Assembly (NCBI RefSeq): GCF_002105195.1
Contig: NZ_MUHU01000025.1
Coordinates: forward strand, 372,001 to 436,000
DNA length: 64,000 nt
Origin: Derxia lacustris
GTDB lineage: Bacteria > Pseudomonadota > Gammaproteobacteria > Burkholderiales > Burkholderiaceae_E
Direction of reading: 5' to 3'
Shown here: positions 1-12,887 of the stretch, in pieces
Numbering within the stretch: the stretch's first letter is position 1
Layout of the letters: the number at the start of each line of letters is the position of its first letter
The notes under the pieces: model-generated
Seen by the model: the letters and a program-made list of their open reading frames with translations, nothing else
Told to the model about the DNA's origin: nothing
Database searches by the model: none
Translations under genes and position numbers: made by a program

Positions 1-215
1 CTGCGCACGACGGGATCGGCAAGGCTTCACCGGGCAATCGGCCCGAGAGTCGGCCGGTTCATCCGTCGGCCCGGCATGCATGTCCCGCCCGCCGCGCAAC
101 CGCTTCGAACACGAACCCATGAACCCGGCCTGCCCACGGCATGCCGCGCGGACGCAATGGTCGCCCGCCCTTCGGCCCCGACCCCATTTCCTCGCCCGCA
201 ATCGACACCTCCTCT

Positions 216-1703
216 ATGCAAGCTTTTTGGGATGAATGCCTGCGCCGGCTCGAAGAAGAGCTGCCGCCGCAGCAATTCAAGACCTGGATCAAGCCGCTCA
301 GCGTGCAGGCGCTCGACACCGACAACCGTCGTGTCGAGATCGCCGCACCGAACCGCGTGAAACTCGACTGGGCGCGCTCGCAATTCGCGGGGCGGCTGTC
401 GGAACTGGCGAACGAGCTGCTCGCCGGGCCGGCCGAAGTGCGCTTCGTGCTCGCCGGCGCCATCGTGCGGCCGACGTCGACCGCAGCGGCCGCCGCGCAG
501 GCAGCGCCCGCCGCCAGCCCGCCGCCCGCGCCACAGCGCCCGGCCGTGGCCGCGCCGGCGGTCGTCACCACGCGCCGTGGCGGCAGCGACGACGACATCG
601 TCGACCCGGACGCGCACGAAATGCCCGCGCCCGCCGGCCTGCACTCGCCGGCCGACCATCACGATCCGAGCCCGGCGCACGAGCGCTCGCGCCTGAATCC
701 CGACCTCATCTTCGACAACCTGGTCACCGGCAAGGCCAACCAGCTGGCGCGCGCCGCCGCCAACCAGGTGGCCGAGAACCCGGGCGTCTCGTACAACCCG
801 CTGTTTTTGTACGGCAGCACGGGCTTGGGCAAGACCCACCTGATCCACGCCATCGGCAATGCGGTGCTGGCCAATTCGCCGGGCGCGCGGGTGCGCTATG
901 TGCACGCCAACCAGTACGCCAACGACGTGGTCAAGGCCTACCAGCGCAAGAGCTTCGACGAGTTCAAGGCCTACTACCAGTCGCTCGACATGCTGCTGAT
1001 CGACGACATCCAGTTCCTGGCCAACAAGACCCGCACGCAGGAAGAGTTCTTCTATGCCTTCGAGGCGCTGGTGGCCGCGCGCAAGCAGATCATCATCACC
1101 AGCGACACCTATCCCAAGGAGCTGACCAACATCGAGGACCGGCTCAAGTCGCGCTTCGAATCGGGGCTCACGGTGGCGATCGAGCCACCGGAGCTGGAGA
1201 TGCGGGTCGCCATCCTCATCAAGAAGGCTGACCTGGAGGGTGTGGATATCTCCGAGGAAGTGGCCTTCTTCATCGCCAAGCATCTGCGCAGCAATGTGCG
1301 CGAGCTGGAAGGCGCGTTGCGCAAGGTGCTGGCCTATTCGTCGTTCCACGGCCGGCAGGTGACGGTGGAAGTGGCCAAGGACGCGCTGCGCGATCTGCTC
1401 GCGGTGCGCAGCGGCCAGATCACGGTCGAGAACATCCAGAAGACGGTGGCCGACTACTACAAGATCAAGGTCGCCGACATGTACTCCAAGCGCCGGCCGA
1501 CCAACATCGCCAAGCCGCGCCAGATCGCGATGTACCTGGCCAAGGAACTCACGCAGAAATCGCTGCCCGAGATCGGCGAGCTGTTCGGCGGGCGCGATCA
1601 CACGACCGTGTTGCATGCGGTGCGCAAGATCGCCAACGACCGCCAGAACGACACCGAACTCAATCACGCGCTGCATGTGCTGGAGCAGACGCTGAAGAGC
1701 TGA
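216..1703 (+). CDS. dnaA: Chromosomal replication initiator DnaA
   Basis: Binds DnaA boxes at the origin and melts DNA to start replication. The 495-residue product has the four-domain layout of the family: an N-terminal DnaB/DiaA-interaction domain, a low-complexity Ala/Pro linker (about residues 90-160), an AAA+ ATPase with Walker A GSTGLGKT near residue 200 and Walker B LLIDDIQF near 260, and a C-terminal box-binding helix-turn-helix with the signature [12 protein letters not shown] near 460. I chose ATG 216 because MQAFWDECL is the conserved family start; the frame stays open upstream to 141, but that extension has no family character. The 215 bases before it are the dnaA leader, in which I see no clear promoter. 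dnaN follows after 530 bases. Confidence 0.97.
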   Translation: MQAFWDECLRRLEEELPPQQFKTWIKPLSVQALDTDNRRVEIAAPNRVKLDWARSQFAGRLSELANELLAGPAEVRFVLAGAIVRPTSTAAAAAQAAPAASPPPAPQRPAVAAPAVVTTRRGGSDDDIVDPDAHEMPAPAGLHSPADHHDPSPAHERSRLNPDLIFDNLVTGKANQLARAAANQVAENPGVSYNPLFLYGSTGLGKTHLIHAIGNAVLANSPGARVRYVHANQYANDVVKAYQRKSFDEFKAYYQSLDMLLIDDIQFLANKTRTQEEFFYAFEALVAARKQIIITSDTYPKELTNIEDRLKSRFESGLTVAIEPPELEMRVAILIKKADLEGVDISEEVAFFIAKHLRSNVRELEGALRKVLAYSSFHGRQVTVEVAKDALRDLLAVRSGQITVENIQKTVADYYKIKVADMYSKRRPTNIAKPRQIAMYLAKELTQKSLPEIGELFGGRDHTTVLHAVRKIANDRQNDTELNHALHVLEQTLKS

Positions 1704-2233
1704 TCGGTCGGCAAAGCTGTGGAAAAGCTCGGCAGCGTTTGTGCTCAACCGGCGGTTCGGGCGTTTGGCCGGTTTGTTGTCCCCAGCTGCCCACAACCCG
1801 CAGGCGCGCAATCACGCCGCTTGTACCTGACTCCAAGGCACTGATTTGAAAGATGAAAGCCGATTTGTCCACAGAAAAGTCGGTCGATCATCATCAAGGT
1901 CAATTCAATAAAAGAACTTCAGGAACAAGACCATGACCGGCCCAAAACCCCGTCATTGCAGACCAGATGGCGCTTGCCGATGCGCGCATTGCCCGACCGG
2001 CATCGCAGCCAAAATCTGTGGAAAAGCCGGGCGCCATTTGTGAGCAAACGGCGGTTTGAAAGAAACCGCCAAAAACAGTCCCTGGCTGTCCACAAGGCGC
2101 CGGACTGAAGGACGCAGGCTTCTGCCTACAAGCAACCCCTTGATTCGATGACGGAAACGCTGGTTATCCACAGAAAACGCGACCGATCATCATCACTTTC
2201 ATTCAGTCATAGAAACTTCTTCAAGGAAAAACC
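1704..2233. other. oriC: Probable replication origin (oriC) between dnaA and dnaN
   Basis: A gene-free spacer of 530 bases in the classic origin position. One perfect DnaA box TTATCCACA lies at 2164-2172. One-mismatch boxes are TTGTCCACA at 1865-1873 and TGTGGAAAA at 1718-1726 and 2017-2025; weaker ones are CTGCCCACA at 1787-1795 and CTGTCCACA at 2086-2094. AT-richer stretches follow the boxes at about 1880-1925 and 2175-2230 and could be unwinding elements. Origin assignment is inferred from position and boxes; no skew calculation was possible. Confidence 0.7.

Positions 2234-2236
<3 letters not shown>
1716..2236. repeat. Degenerate tandem duplication in the dnaA-dnaN spacer
   Basis: Two consecutive units (about 1716-1935 and 2015-2236) share the same ordered landmarks. 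Each has TGTGGAAAAGC, a TTTGTG-GC/AAC segment ending in CGGCGGTT, a central CCCACA/TCCACA box, a TTGTCCACAGAAAA/TTATCCACAGAAAA box, the block CGATCATCATCA, a TTCA-rich tract, an AGGAACAAG/AGGAAAAAC purine run, and then CCATG. In the second unit this ATG is the dnaN start; in the first it is a vestigial ATG at 1932 that opens no gene. Sequence between landmarks has diverged. Confidence 0.7.
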
Positions 2237-5948
<3,712 letters not shown>

Positions 5949-6176
5949 TTGTTGTCGGGTGACACGGATAGTGAAATCCGTGCCAAGTAAGTGAAAGATT
6001 GCTGACGCAGTTGTTGAAAGATTCCTAGAGGGGGCTGCGGCGCCAGACATGGCGTGAGAGGTTGGACCCAGAAGCGCTTCTAGCTGGCTCCACATAGACG
6101 GAGACCGGCGCCCCTCTGGTTAGATTTGGGAGAGCTCTCACCGAAGAGCCACCGCGCACGATAACGAGGAATAGTC

Positions 6177-6953
6177 GTGTCACGCCCCCTCCGCAAGTAC
6201 ACGCTTGACGGCGTTCTCTATTGCCGTCGCGCATTAGTTGAAGCAGAGCTAGTCGATCTAGCCGCCACCAGCCCTCAGGAACTGGAGGCACGCGCTGCTG
6301 CAAGGAAAAGCAGTGCGCCAGGTTTTGTATCGTCTGAGGCACTGCTGTACTTCATCCGCAACGCGCCTGCCGGCGCTCACCGCGACAAGCTCACACACGC
6401 GCTTCTTGACCGCGTTGTTCAGCTGGCTAGGCCGACTTCCAGGTCGGGCGGCGCCGTCGCGTCGCTGACCGAGAAGAACATCCAGGAGGAAGTCGTCGAC
6501 CGCTTCGTCGACCTGCTGCTCAGCGACCGGTTGGAGTACGAGGAGCGTCTCGATTTCTACGAAGTCAACTTCAATTCGGCCGTCGCAGGTGATCGCTACG
6601 ACGCAAGCGACCGCCATTGGAAGCATGAGAATCGGACAGAGGAGCTTGGCACGAACGATGATGATGTGCCCAAGCATGTCCACGAAGCCATGGGCGAGTA
6701 CGACCCATTCAACGCCGACGCGCTCGACGAAAAAAATTACTGGTTGCTCCTCGATGAAGCGATTGACAACCTGCCTGAATTCCAAAGGAGGATCGTCGTG
6801 ATGCTGCGCCAGGAAGTCCCCATCGAGTCGAGCGACCCCTCAGTTAGCTCTATCAGCAAAGTGCTGGGCAAGACCCCGAAGACCATCGCTACGCACCGGG
6901 ATAAGGCTTTCGCATCGTTGCGGCGTCGTCTCGAGAGCAAGGGGAGGCTGTGA
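6177..6953 (+). CDS. Sigma-70-like regulatory protein (first gene of the accessory cassette)
   Basis: A 258-residue protein with a C-terminal region (about 188-253) shaped like sigma-70 region 4. It has a LDEAIDNLPEFQRRI-type helix, then a helix-turn-helix (SISKVLGKTPKTIATHRDKA) and a basic tail. The middle contains an acidic stretch and the motif EEVVDRFVDLLL that could correspond to region 2, but I cannot see a clear -10 binding region, so it may be a divergent sigma factor or a sigma-derived regulator. GTG 6177 is chosen because GAGGA precedes it at good spacing. Its stop overlaps the next start (TGATG), showing translational coupling. Base composition is less G/C-rich than most of the window, suggesting acquisition by transfer. 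Confidence 0.65.
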   Translation: MSRPLRKYTLDGVLYCRRALVEAELVDLAATSPQELEARAAARKSSAPGFVSSEALLYFIRNAPAGAHRDKLTHALLDRVVQLARPTSRSGGAVASLTEKNIQEEVVDRFVDLLLSDRLEYEERLDFYEVNFNSAVAGDRYDASDRHWKHENRTEELGTNDDDVPKHVHEAMGEYDPFNADALDEKNYWLLLDEAIDNLPEFQRRIVVMLRQEVPIESSDPSVSSISKVLGKTPKTIATHRDKAFASLRRRLESKGRL

Positions 6954-7519
6954 TGACCAGAAATCATGCAATCCCAGCAGAAGACGTCCTCAGGGCCTTT
7001 GCTATGGACTTTGAACCTGGCGCCGGCGTCCTTCAGCGCTACCTTGCTAAGTACCCTGAGCACGCAATCGCGTTGGTCGATCTTTCCAGAGAACTTTCTC
7101 GTGAGATTGACGACGACGATCCGCCAAGCGCCGCGGAAGTAGCGCTCGTTTCTTCACGTATGGAACGGCTTCGAGAGAGCAGTGTGTCCCTGGAGACCCT
7201 TCAAGCTGCTCCAGCGAAGACCTTCACACAGGCGTTCGATGTACTTGCCCTGCCGTTGCAGGTTGGTGTTGCATTCCGCGAACGTCGAATAGACGTAACG
7301 ACCTTACCCCGACGCATGGCCTCGACTGTGGCGGAGGCGTTGAAAACATCGACAGAGACGCTTCTCTCGTATCTCACGCTTCCTCCGATGGTCTCAGCAG
7401 TCCGCGCTAAGAAGTCGACCGTCAAGCCAACAGCACCTGAGAAGGTGTCATTCGAGACGGTCTTGCGAGACGCTGGTCTCGACGAACATCAGATTTCGAA
7501 CCTGCTCCGCGAGGAGTAG
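6953..7519 (+). CDS. Unrecognised partner protein of the IrrE-UvrD gene
   Basis: A 188-residue protein that I do not recognise. It is predicted soluble and helical, with an acidic segment (EIDDDDPPSAAE) near residue 50 and a C-terminal helical tail ending DEHQISNLLREE. No signal peptide, membrane segment or metal motif is visible. ATG 6953 is preferred over the GTG three bases upstream because GGGGAGG lies at normal spacing. It overlaps the sigma-like gene by one base and sits two bases before the metallopeptidase-helicase gene, so the three are made together. Its position between a sigma-like factor and an ImmA/IrrE-type protease fits an anti-sigma or cleavable regulator, but that is inference from gene order only. 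Confidence 0.6.
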   Translation: MTRNHAIPAEDVLRAFAMDFEPGAGVLQRYLAKYPEHAIALVDLSRELSREIDDDDPPSAAEVALVSSRMERLRESSVSLETLQAAPAKTFTQAFDVLALPLQVGVAFRERRIDVTTLPRRMASTVAEALKTSTETLLSYLTLPPMVSAVRAKKSTVKPTAPEKVSFETVLRDAGLDEHQISNLLREE

Positions 7520-7521
7520 TC

Positions 7522-10500
7522 ATGGACCCCATAGAGCTGGGGAGGCAGCACGCTCGGCGACTGCATGACGCGGCCGTTCTGAGTGGACGCAATCCGTGGT
7601 CACCGTATGAATTTGCTGTCGGCATAGCCAAGGACCTCGGCATCAAGGTCGAAAGCTGCGCTCCAGGTGGCGCGCTCCTCGATGGAGGGCGAGCCAACTT
7701 TGATCCCGACGTCCCCCTCATCGTCCATGAGAAAAAAGGGTTGCCCTTCGAACAGGCGTTCCTGGTAGCGCACGAAATCGGGCACGCACAACTGGGTGAC
7801 GGCGAACAAGAGGCTGAGCCTGCGGCGAACATCGACCCGGCCCGTACCTCGGAAGCGGCACCTGTCGGGATGGACCGCGTCGTCGACTACAGCCGACGCC
7901 AGCGAAGGGAGGTCCAGATGGACCTCTTTGCGCGGGAGCTTCTTCTTCCTCGGCACGTAATTGTCGATCAGCATGTAGCCCAAAGCCAAACCTGCTCCGA
8001 CATTGCGGCGCGCCTTGGGGCCCCGTTCGAAGTCGTCGCGCAGCAGATGCTGGACGCCCTGTTGCTCCCAGCCTTTCCGAACGTCGTCGCGGCGGAACCG
8101 GTCGAAATACCGCTGAACGACAAGCAGAGAACCGCGGCCGAACACCGTGGCGCTGCGTTCTTGCTCCAGGCCGGTCCAGGTACGGGGAAGACGCGCACAC
8201 TGGTGGCCCGTGTCGAGGGCTTGCTCGACGATGGCGTTGACCCCAGGCGCATCCTCCTCCTTACCTTTTCGAACAAGGCTGCCGGAGAGATGGCAGAGCG
8301 GCTTGCGCAAAAGCGCCCACAGCAAGCGGCCGCGCTGTGCATTGGTACGTTTCACAGCTTTGGCCTGGACATCCTCAGGCGGTTCAACGACCGGTGTGGG
8401 CTACCTGCGGACCCTCGGCTGATGGACCGCACCGAGGCCGTTGAATTGCTCGAAAACGAGTTCCCTCGGCTCGGCCTTAAGCGCTACCGAAATCTGTACG
8501 ACCCCTCTCAGACAGTGGCCGACATCCTGACCGCGGTCTCCCGTGCTAAGGACGAAGTCACTGGCCCTCATGCTTACCTTGCCCTGGCTCATGACATGCG
8601 CGCAGCGGCGACCGACCCAGCCGCCCTCGAAGCCGCTGAGAAGGCGGAAGAGGTTGCCAAGGTCTACGCGTTCTACGAGGAGCTCAAGGCCACGGCGGGG
8701 AGCGTCGATTTCGGTGACTTGGTCATGCAGCCAGTGCTCCTGCTAGAGCGCGACGAGGAGGTCAGGACCCAGCTGCAGGGCGACTATGACCACATCTTGG
8801 TCGACGAGTACCAAGACGTGAATCGAAGCAGCGTGCGGCTGCTCACGGCCCTCAAACCCACCGGGGAGAACCTGTGGGTGGTTGGGGATGCCAAGCAGTC
8901 CATCTATCGCTTCCGGGGGGCCTCGTCGTTCAACATGGCGCGGTTCGGCCACCAGGACTTCCCAGGAGGGGTCCGAGACAGCCTGGACATTAACTACCGC
9001 TCCACCTCGGAAATCGTCGGCGCCTTCTCGACCTTCGCGGCCACCATGAGTGCAGCGGATGGGCCTACGGCGCTCAAAGCCGACCGCGGCGCCGGTGGCG
9101 CAAAGCCAGAAATCATCACGGTCGGTGGTGGCGCACTCGTGACGCCGGCGCTCGTCGACAGCATTGAGCGCTTCCGGACAGCAGGCTTCCGCTATCGCGA
9201 CCAGGCGGTTCTCTGCAGAGGCAATGACAGGCTGTCCGACACCGGCCAAGAGCTTGAGCGTGCCGGCGTGCCCGTACTGTTCTTGGGCAGCCTTTTCGAG
9301 CGTACCGAGATAAAGGACTTGGTTGCGGTGCTGACGCTCCTCGTGGACAGGCGTGCAATGGGCCTGATTCGCACCGCTTGCTGGCCCGAGTTCGCGATGA
9401 CGCTTGAAGACGCAGTGCGCGTGTTTGGGCACTTGCGCAATGTAGAGGTTGAGCCTGGAGCATGGCTGCAAGGAGCACCCGACGTCACGCTAGGCGGGCA
9501 GGCCGCCTTGGCTGCACTTGGCGTTGCGCTGGACGGTTTCACTGCCACTTCTCAACCCTGGACGGTGCTGGCGACCCTATTGCTCGACCGGACCAGAATG
9601 GCTGCGCGCATTGCCGCGTCGTCCAGCGTTCCCGACCAGGCCCAAGGCATCGCCATCTGGCAGTTCATGAACTTCGTGCGGGTCCAGCCCAACGGTCAAG
9701 GTCTCCCGATCCAGCGCCTGGCGGACCGCGTCCGGAGGCTTCTACGTTTGCGCGACGACAGGGACCTCAGGCAACTTCCTGCGGCGGCCCAGGGCATCGA
9801 CGCGGTGCGCCTGATGACTATCCACGGGTCAAAGGGCCTGGAGTTCCCTGTCGTCCACATGGTCGGTGTGAATCAGGACTCGATCCCGGGCGCCATCCGG
9901 CCCTCCAAGTGCCCGCCGCCGAACGGCATGGTCACAGGCGGGGAGGGCAGCCCAGATGAAATTGCCCGAGCCGCGCACAACGAGGAGCAGGAGTGCCTCT
10001 TCTACGTGGCAATGTCGCGAGCCAGGGACCGTCTAGCGTTCTACGCCGCCACGACGAAGTCCAACGGCTCCTCCAGGCTGTTGTCCAAGTTCCTCGAACG
10101 AATCGGCGGCGTGAAGCCAGAGCTCGTCACGCCATCGACGGTATTGCCGCCGGCCCCGGATGTCGCGCACATACCGGTGAACTTCTCAGGTACGCCGCGC
10201 TTCAGCGCTGAGGCGATTGCCCTCTACGAGGGGTGCGGGCGGCGGTTTCTGTACACGCACCTGCTGCAGGTCGGCGGCCGCCGACGAGTGAGCGCCTTCA
10301 TGTTGATGCATGAGGCCATCCGGGACGTCTATAGGGCCGTCATCGCCCAGGGCGCCATTTCGGCTGGCCAGTGCGACACGCTAATCGCGGAGGCATTTGT
10401 GACCCATGGTCTTCATGACCACGGCTACGTTGAGGAATTCCGTGGCATGGCCTCGGCGATGCTTGGCTACTTCCTGGAGTCGCGTGCTGGCGCCTTGGTA

Positions 10501-10905
10501 GAAGCTCCCACTGCGTTGCGAATCACCTTTGACAACCATGAGGTTGAGGTCAGGCCTGACGAGGTCTTGGTGCGCAATGGGGTTCGAACGCTGCGGCGGG
10601 TCAAGACCGGGCACGCCACCAGTAGTGCAGGCAGGGACGTCGGAGCCGCCGCGTTCGCACTTGCGGCCCGCGCCGCCTTCCCGGACGCAATCGTGGAGTT
10701 GGTATACCTGGCCGACGCCGCTGCCCGACCGTTGGTGCTGACGACCAATCAACTGACCAAGAGTCAGGTCAAGTTGGGCGGCATCCTGGGCAACATCCGT
10801 GCTGGCAACTTCCGGGCAGAGGCGTCAGACATGACGTGCCCCAACTGCCCGGCGTTTTTCGTGTGCGGCGCTGTGCCGCAAGGCACCTTGCTGAAGTCTT
10901 TCTAA
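7522..10905 (+). CDS. ImmA/IrrE metallopeptidase fused to UvrD-type helicase and Fe-S nuclease-like domain
   Basis: A 1127-residue fusion. Residues about 1-190 form an ImmA/IrrE-type peptidase with the zinc motif HEIGH at 84-88 and the downstream helix QMDLFARELLLP; relatives cleave regulatory proteins. Residues about 205-880 are a superfamily 1 UvrD/Rep helicase: Walker A GPGTGKT near 218, VDEYQD near 427, GDAKQSIYRFRG, NYRSTSEI, HGSKGLEFPVV near 768 and YVAMSRARDRL near 828. The C-terminal 230 residues resemble an AddB/Cas4-like domain, with one Cys in YEGCGRRF near 905 and three in CPNCPAFFVCG near 1106 that could hold an iron-sulfur cluster. The expected D/E-x-K of that fold reads R-V-K (RRVKTG), so nuclease activity is doubtful. 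It is translationally linked to the two genes upstream. Confidence 0.85.
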   Translation: MDPIELGRQHARRLHDAAVLSGRNPWSPYEFAVGIAKDLGIKVESCAPGGALLDGGRANFDPDVPLIVHEKKGLPFEQAFLVAHEIGHAQLGDGEQEAEPAANIDPARTSEAAPVGMDRVVDYSRRQRREVQMDLFARELLLPRHVIVDQHVAQSQTCSDIAARLGAPFEVVAQQMLDALLLPAFPNVVAAEPVEIPLNDKQRTAAEHRGAAFLLQAGPGTGKTRTLVARVEGLLDDGVDPRRILLLTFSNKAAGEMAERLAQKRPQQAAALCIGTFHSFGLDILRRFNDRCGLPADPRLMDRTEAVELLENEFPRLGLKRYRNLYDPSQTVADILTAVSRAKDEVTGPHAYLALAHDMRAAATDPAALEAAEKAEEVAKVYAFYEELKATAGSVDFGDLVMQPVLLLERDEEVRTQLQGDYDHILVDEYQDVNRSSVRLLTALKPTGENLWVVGDAKQSIYRFRGASSFNMARFGHQDFPGGVRDSLDINYRSTSEIVGAFSTFAATMSAADGPTALKADRGAGGAKPEIITVGGGALVTPALVDSIERFRTAGFRYRDQAVLCRGNDRLSDTGQELERAGVPVLFLGSLFERTEIKDLVAVLTLLVDRRAMGLIRTACWPEFAMTLEDAVRVFGHLRNVEVEPGAWLQGAPDVTLGGQAALAALGVALDGFTATSQPWTVLATLLLDRTRMAARIAASSSVPDQAQGIAIWQFMNFVRVQPNGQGLPIQRLADRVRRLLRLRDDRDLRQLPAAAQGIDAVRLMTIHGSKGLEFPVVHMVGVNQDSIPGAIRPSKCPPPNGMVTGGEGSPDEIARAAHNEEQECLFYVAMSRARDRLAFYAATTKSNGSSRLLSKFLERIGGVKPELVTPSTVLPPAPDVAHIPVNFSGTPRFSAEAIALYEGCGRRFLYTHLLQVGGRRRVSAFMLMHEAIRDVYRAVIAQGAISAGQCDTLIAEAFVTHGLHDHGYVEEFRGMASAMLGYFLESRAGALVEAPTALRITFDNHEVEVRPDEVLVRNGVRTLRRVKTGHATSSAGRDVGAAAFALAARAAFPDAIVELVYLADAAARPLVLTTNQLTKSQVKLGGILGNIRAGNFRAEASDMTCPNCPAFFVCGAVPQGTLLKSF

Positions 10906-10947
10906 AAAAGTTTACCGGCGACGTCAGGTCGGTCCGATTGAGTGGAT

Positions 10948-10972
10948 GTAGGGCAGCAGTGGAGCTGCCTAC
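10948..10972 (+). promoter_or_regulatory. Hairpin in the leader of the ubiquitin-like gene
   Basis: In the 85-base gap between the helicase gene and the multiubiquitin gene, GTAG(G)GCAGC at 10948-10957 pairs with GCTGCCTAC at 10964-10972, with one bulged G. It lies about 10 bases before the AAAAGGAAC ribosome site. There is no T tract, so it is not a typical terminator; it could stabilise the downstream message or mark an internal promoter region. Confidence 0.3.
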
Positions 10973-10990
10973 AGACTCCAAAAGGAACAT

Positions 10991-11731
10991 ATGAACTACG
11001 ACGACGTTGGTGAAGCGATCCGCGAGGGTCGTGCCCTGAAGGAGGCTTCGGCCTACCGCATTCGGTTTGCCCTGGAAGGGCTGACCTTCCGCAACATTGA
11101 TGTGCCGGACCCGGTTCCCACCGGTCGGCAAATCCTGGCCAGCGCGGGCCTGGACCACCGCGCTGACTACATTCTGTTCGCCTACCTGGACACGGGTGAC
11201 TTCGAGGACGTCCGCCTCGATGAGACCTTCGACCTCCGCGGCAAGGGCGCCGAACGCTTCATTGCGTTCAAGTCTGACCGCGACTTCAAGTTCTCACTGA
11301 ACGACCGCCAGCTGGCCTGGGGCCGCGCCGACATGCTGGGCAGCATCCTGTACGACCTCGCCGACGCGGCGCCGGACGAAGCCGTGTTCCTGGAAGTTCG
11401 CGGCGGTGAAGACCGCCTGATCGACCCCGACGAGCGCATCAACCTCGAAGCGCCCGGCATCGAGCGCTTCATCACCGCGCCCAAGCCGGACACGGGCTAC
11501 GTCATCTTGGTCAACTCTGAAGAGAAGTCCGTGCCGGACAAGCATGTCACCTTCGAGCAGGTGGTCAAGCTGTACTACCCGAATGCGGGCAGCGAGACGA
11601 ACGTCAAGTTCTCGATGACCTACCGCAATGCGGCCTCGCTCCCCCACGCCGGCGAGCTCGGCGAGGGCGGCTCCGTCGAAGTCAAGAAGCAAGGGACGAT
11701 CTTCAATGTCACCCGCACTGTTCAGTCTTAA
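10991..11731 (+). CDS. Multiubiquitin-type protein with three ubiquitin-like repeats
   Basis: A 246-residue protein built of three consecutive beta-grasp-like units, about residues 20-93, 94-163 and 168-246. The units end in the matching motifs GAERFIAF, GIERFITA and GTIFNVTR. This is the layout of the bacterial multiubiquitin family, found beside E1-like enzymes. In such systems the ubiquitin-like protein is activated by the neighbouring E1-like adenylyltransferase. The C-terminus is TVQS, not Gly-Gly, and it comes directly after the last predicted strand, so it lacks the usual flexible diglycine tail. The last 26 bases overlap the start of the E1-like gene, indicating coupled production. 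ATG 10991 has the AAAAGGAAC ribosome site. Confidence 0.8.
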   Translation: MNYDDVGEAIREGRALKEASAYRIRFALEGLTFRNIDVPDPVPTGRQILASAGLDHRADYILFAYLDTGDFEDVRLDETFDLRGKGAERFIAFKSDRDFKFSLNDRQLAWGRADMLGSILYDLADAAPDEAVFLEVRGGEDRLIDPDERINLEAPGIERFITAPKPDTGYVILVNSEEKSVPDKHVTFEQVVKLYYPNAGSETNVKFSMTYRNAASLPHAGELGEGGSVEVKKQGTIFNVTRTVQS

Positions 11732-12887
11732 TCCCGACCTCGCCCGCCTTCGTTCGGAGGGCTACTTCATGCGCATCCAGGGCAGCCTCCTGGTGATGCT
11801 GGAAGTGCCCTACGTCAACGCGCAGCGCGAGGTGCGCTTCGGCACGCTGTCGTCGGCCCTTGACTTGGCCGGCGACCGAACCCGCAAGCCTGAGACGCAC
11901 GTCATCAACTGGGACGGCGACTTCCCCTGCAATGCCGACGGGACGCGGCTGCAGGGCATCTCGCATGCGGAGCCGAACACCGACCTTGGCCACGGGCTCA
12001 AGGCACGTTTCAGCTTCTCCAGCAAGCCGAACGATCTGGGCTACCCGGACTACTACGCCAAGATGTCGACCTACGCGACCATCGTGTCCGGGCCGGCTGC
12101 GGTGCTGCTGCCGGGGATCAGCCCGCGCGTGTTCCGCGGCGGCGACGAGGAAGAGGAGGCCAGTGTTTTCAACTACCTCGATACGGCCTCCAGCCGCGTC
12201 GGGATCGGCGCGCTGGCCGCTAAGCTGGAGCAGGAGGTCGTGGCCGTCATCGGCCTCGGCGGCACCGGTGGCTACATCCTCGACTTCGTCGCGAAGACGC
12301 CGGTGAAGCAGATCCGCCTTTTCGACGCAGACGATTTCCTGTCGCACAACGCCTTCCGTGCGCCTGGTGCACCGTCGCTGGATGAGCTGCGAGACGCGCC
12401 CAAGAAGGTGCACTACCTGAAGGACATTTACGGACGCATGCACCGCTTCATCGAAGCGCACCCTGTCGAGATGAAGGCGGAGACGCTCGGCCTGTTGGAC
12501 GGCATCACATTTGCGTTCCTCAGCATGGATGCTGGCGACGAGAAGTGCGCTGTGGTGACCAAGCTCGAGGCGCTGGGCGTGACGTTCATCGACGTCGGCA
12601 TGGGCTTGGAACTCACCAACGGCAGCCTGGGCGGCATCTTGCGCGTCACCACAAGCACGCCAGAGAAGCGCGAGCACGTTCACCAGGGCCGCATTTCCTT
12701 CGCGGGCGGTGGTGGTCAGGACCTTTACGCGTCCAACATCCAGGTTGCCGACCTGAACGCCCTGAACGCGTGCTTGGCAGTGGTGAAGTGGAAGAAGCTC
12801 CGAGGCTTCTACCGCGATCTGGAAAACGAACACCACAGCACGTACACCACAGATGGCGGCATGCTGCTCAATGGAGATCAGACATGA
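11706..12887 (+). CDS. E1/ThiF-like ubiquitin-activating adenylyltransferase with extra N-terminal domain
   Basis: A 393-residue protein. The C-terminal half is a ThiF/E1 adenylation domain: the nucleotide loop GLGGTGGY near residue 183, the acidic strand end LFDADDF near 206, SHNAFRAPGA in the arginine-finger position, KKVHYLKDIYGRMH, and SMDAGDEKCAV. Members of the family adenylate the C-terminus of a ubiquitin-like protein. The first 160 residues are a separate domain (conserved-looking DFPCNADG and YPDYYAKM) that I match from memory to the domain class DUF6791, whose role is unknown to me. No separate E2 or JAB peptidase gene accompanies it. Cysteines are few (in FPCNADG, EKCAVV and NACLAVV), so the thioester site, if any, is not obvious. 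ATG 11706 lies inside the preceding gene. Confidence 0.82.
   Translation: MSPALFSLNPDLARLRSEGYFMRIQGSLLVMLEVPYVNAQREVRFGTLSSALDLAGDRTRKPETHVINWDGDFPCNADGTRLQGISHAEPNTDLGHGLKARFSFSSKPNDLGYPDYYAKMSTYATIVSGPAAVLLPGISPRVFRGGDEEEEASVFNYLDTASSRVGIGALAAKLEQEVVAVIGLGGTGGYILDFVAKTPVKQIRLFDADDFLSHNAFRAPGAPSLDELRDAPKKVHYLKDIYGRMHRFIEAHPVEMKAETLGLLDGITFAFLSMDAGDEKCAVVTKLEALGVTFIDVGMGLELTNGSLGGILRVTTSTPEKREHVHQGRISFAGGGGQDLYASNIQVADLNALNACLAVVKWKKLRGFYRDLENEHHSTYTTDGGMLLNGDQT

Noticed and set aside
27-1811. A 594-residue open frame antisense to dnaA
   Set aside because: Shadow of dnaA; no family motifs and dnaA is unambiguous.
10948-10972. Intrinsic terminator between the helicase and multiubiquitin genes
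   Set aside because: The hairpin has a bulge and no T tract, so I list it only as a leader structure.
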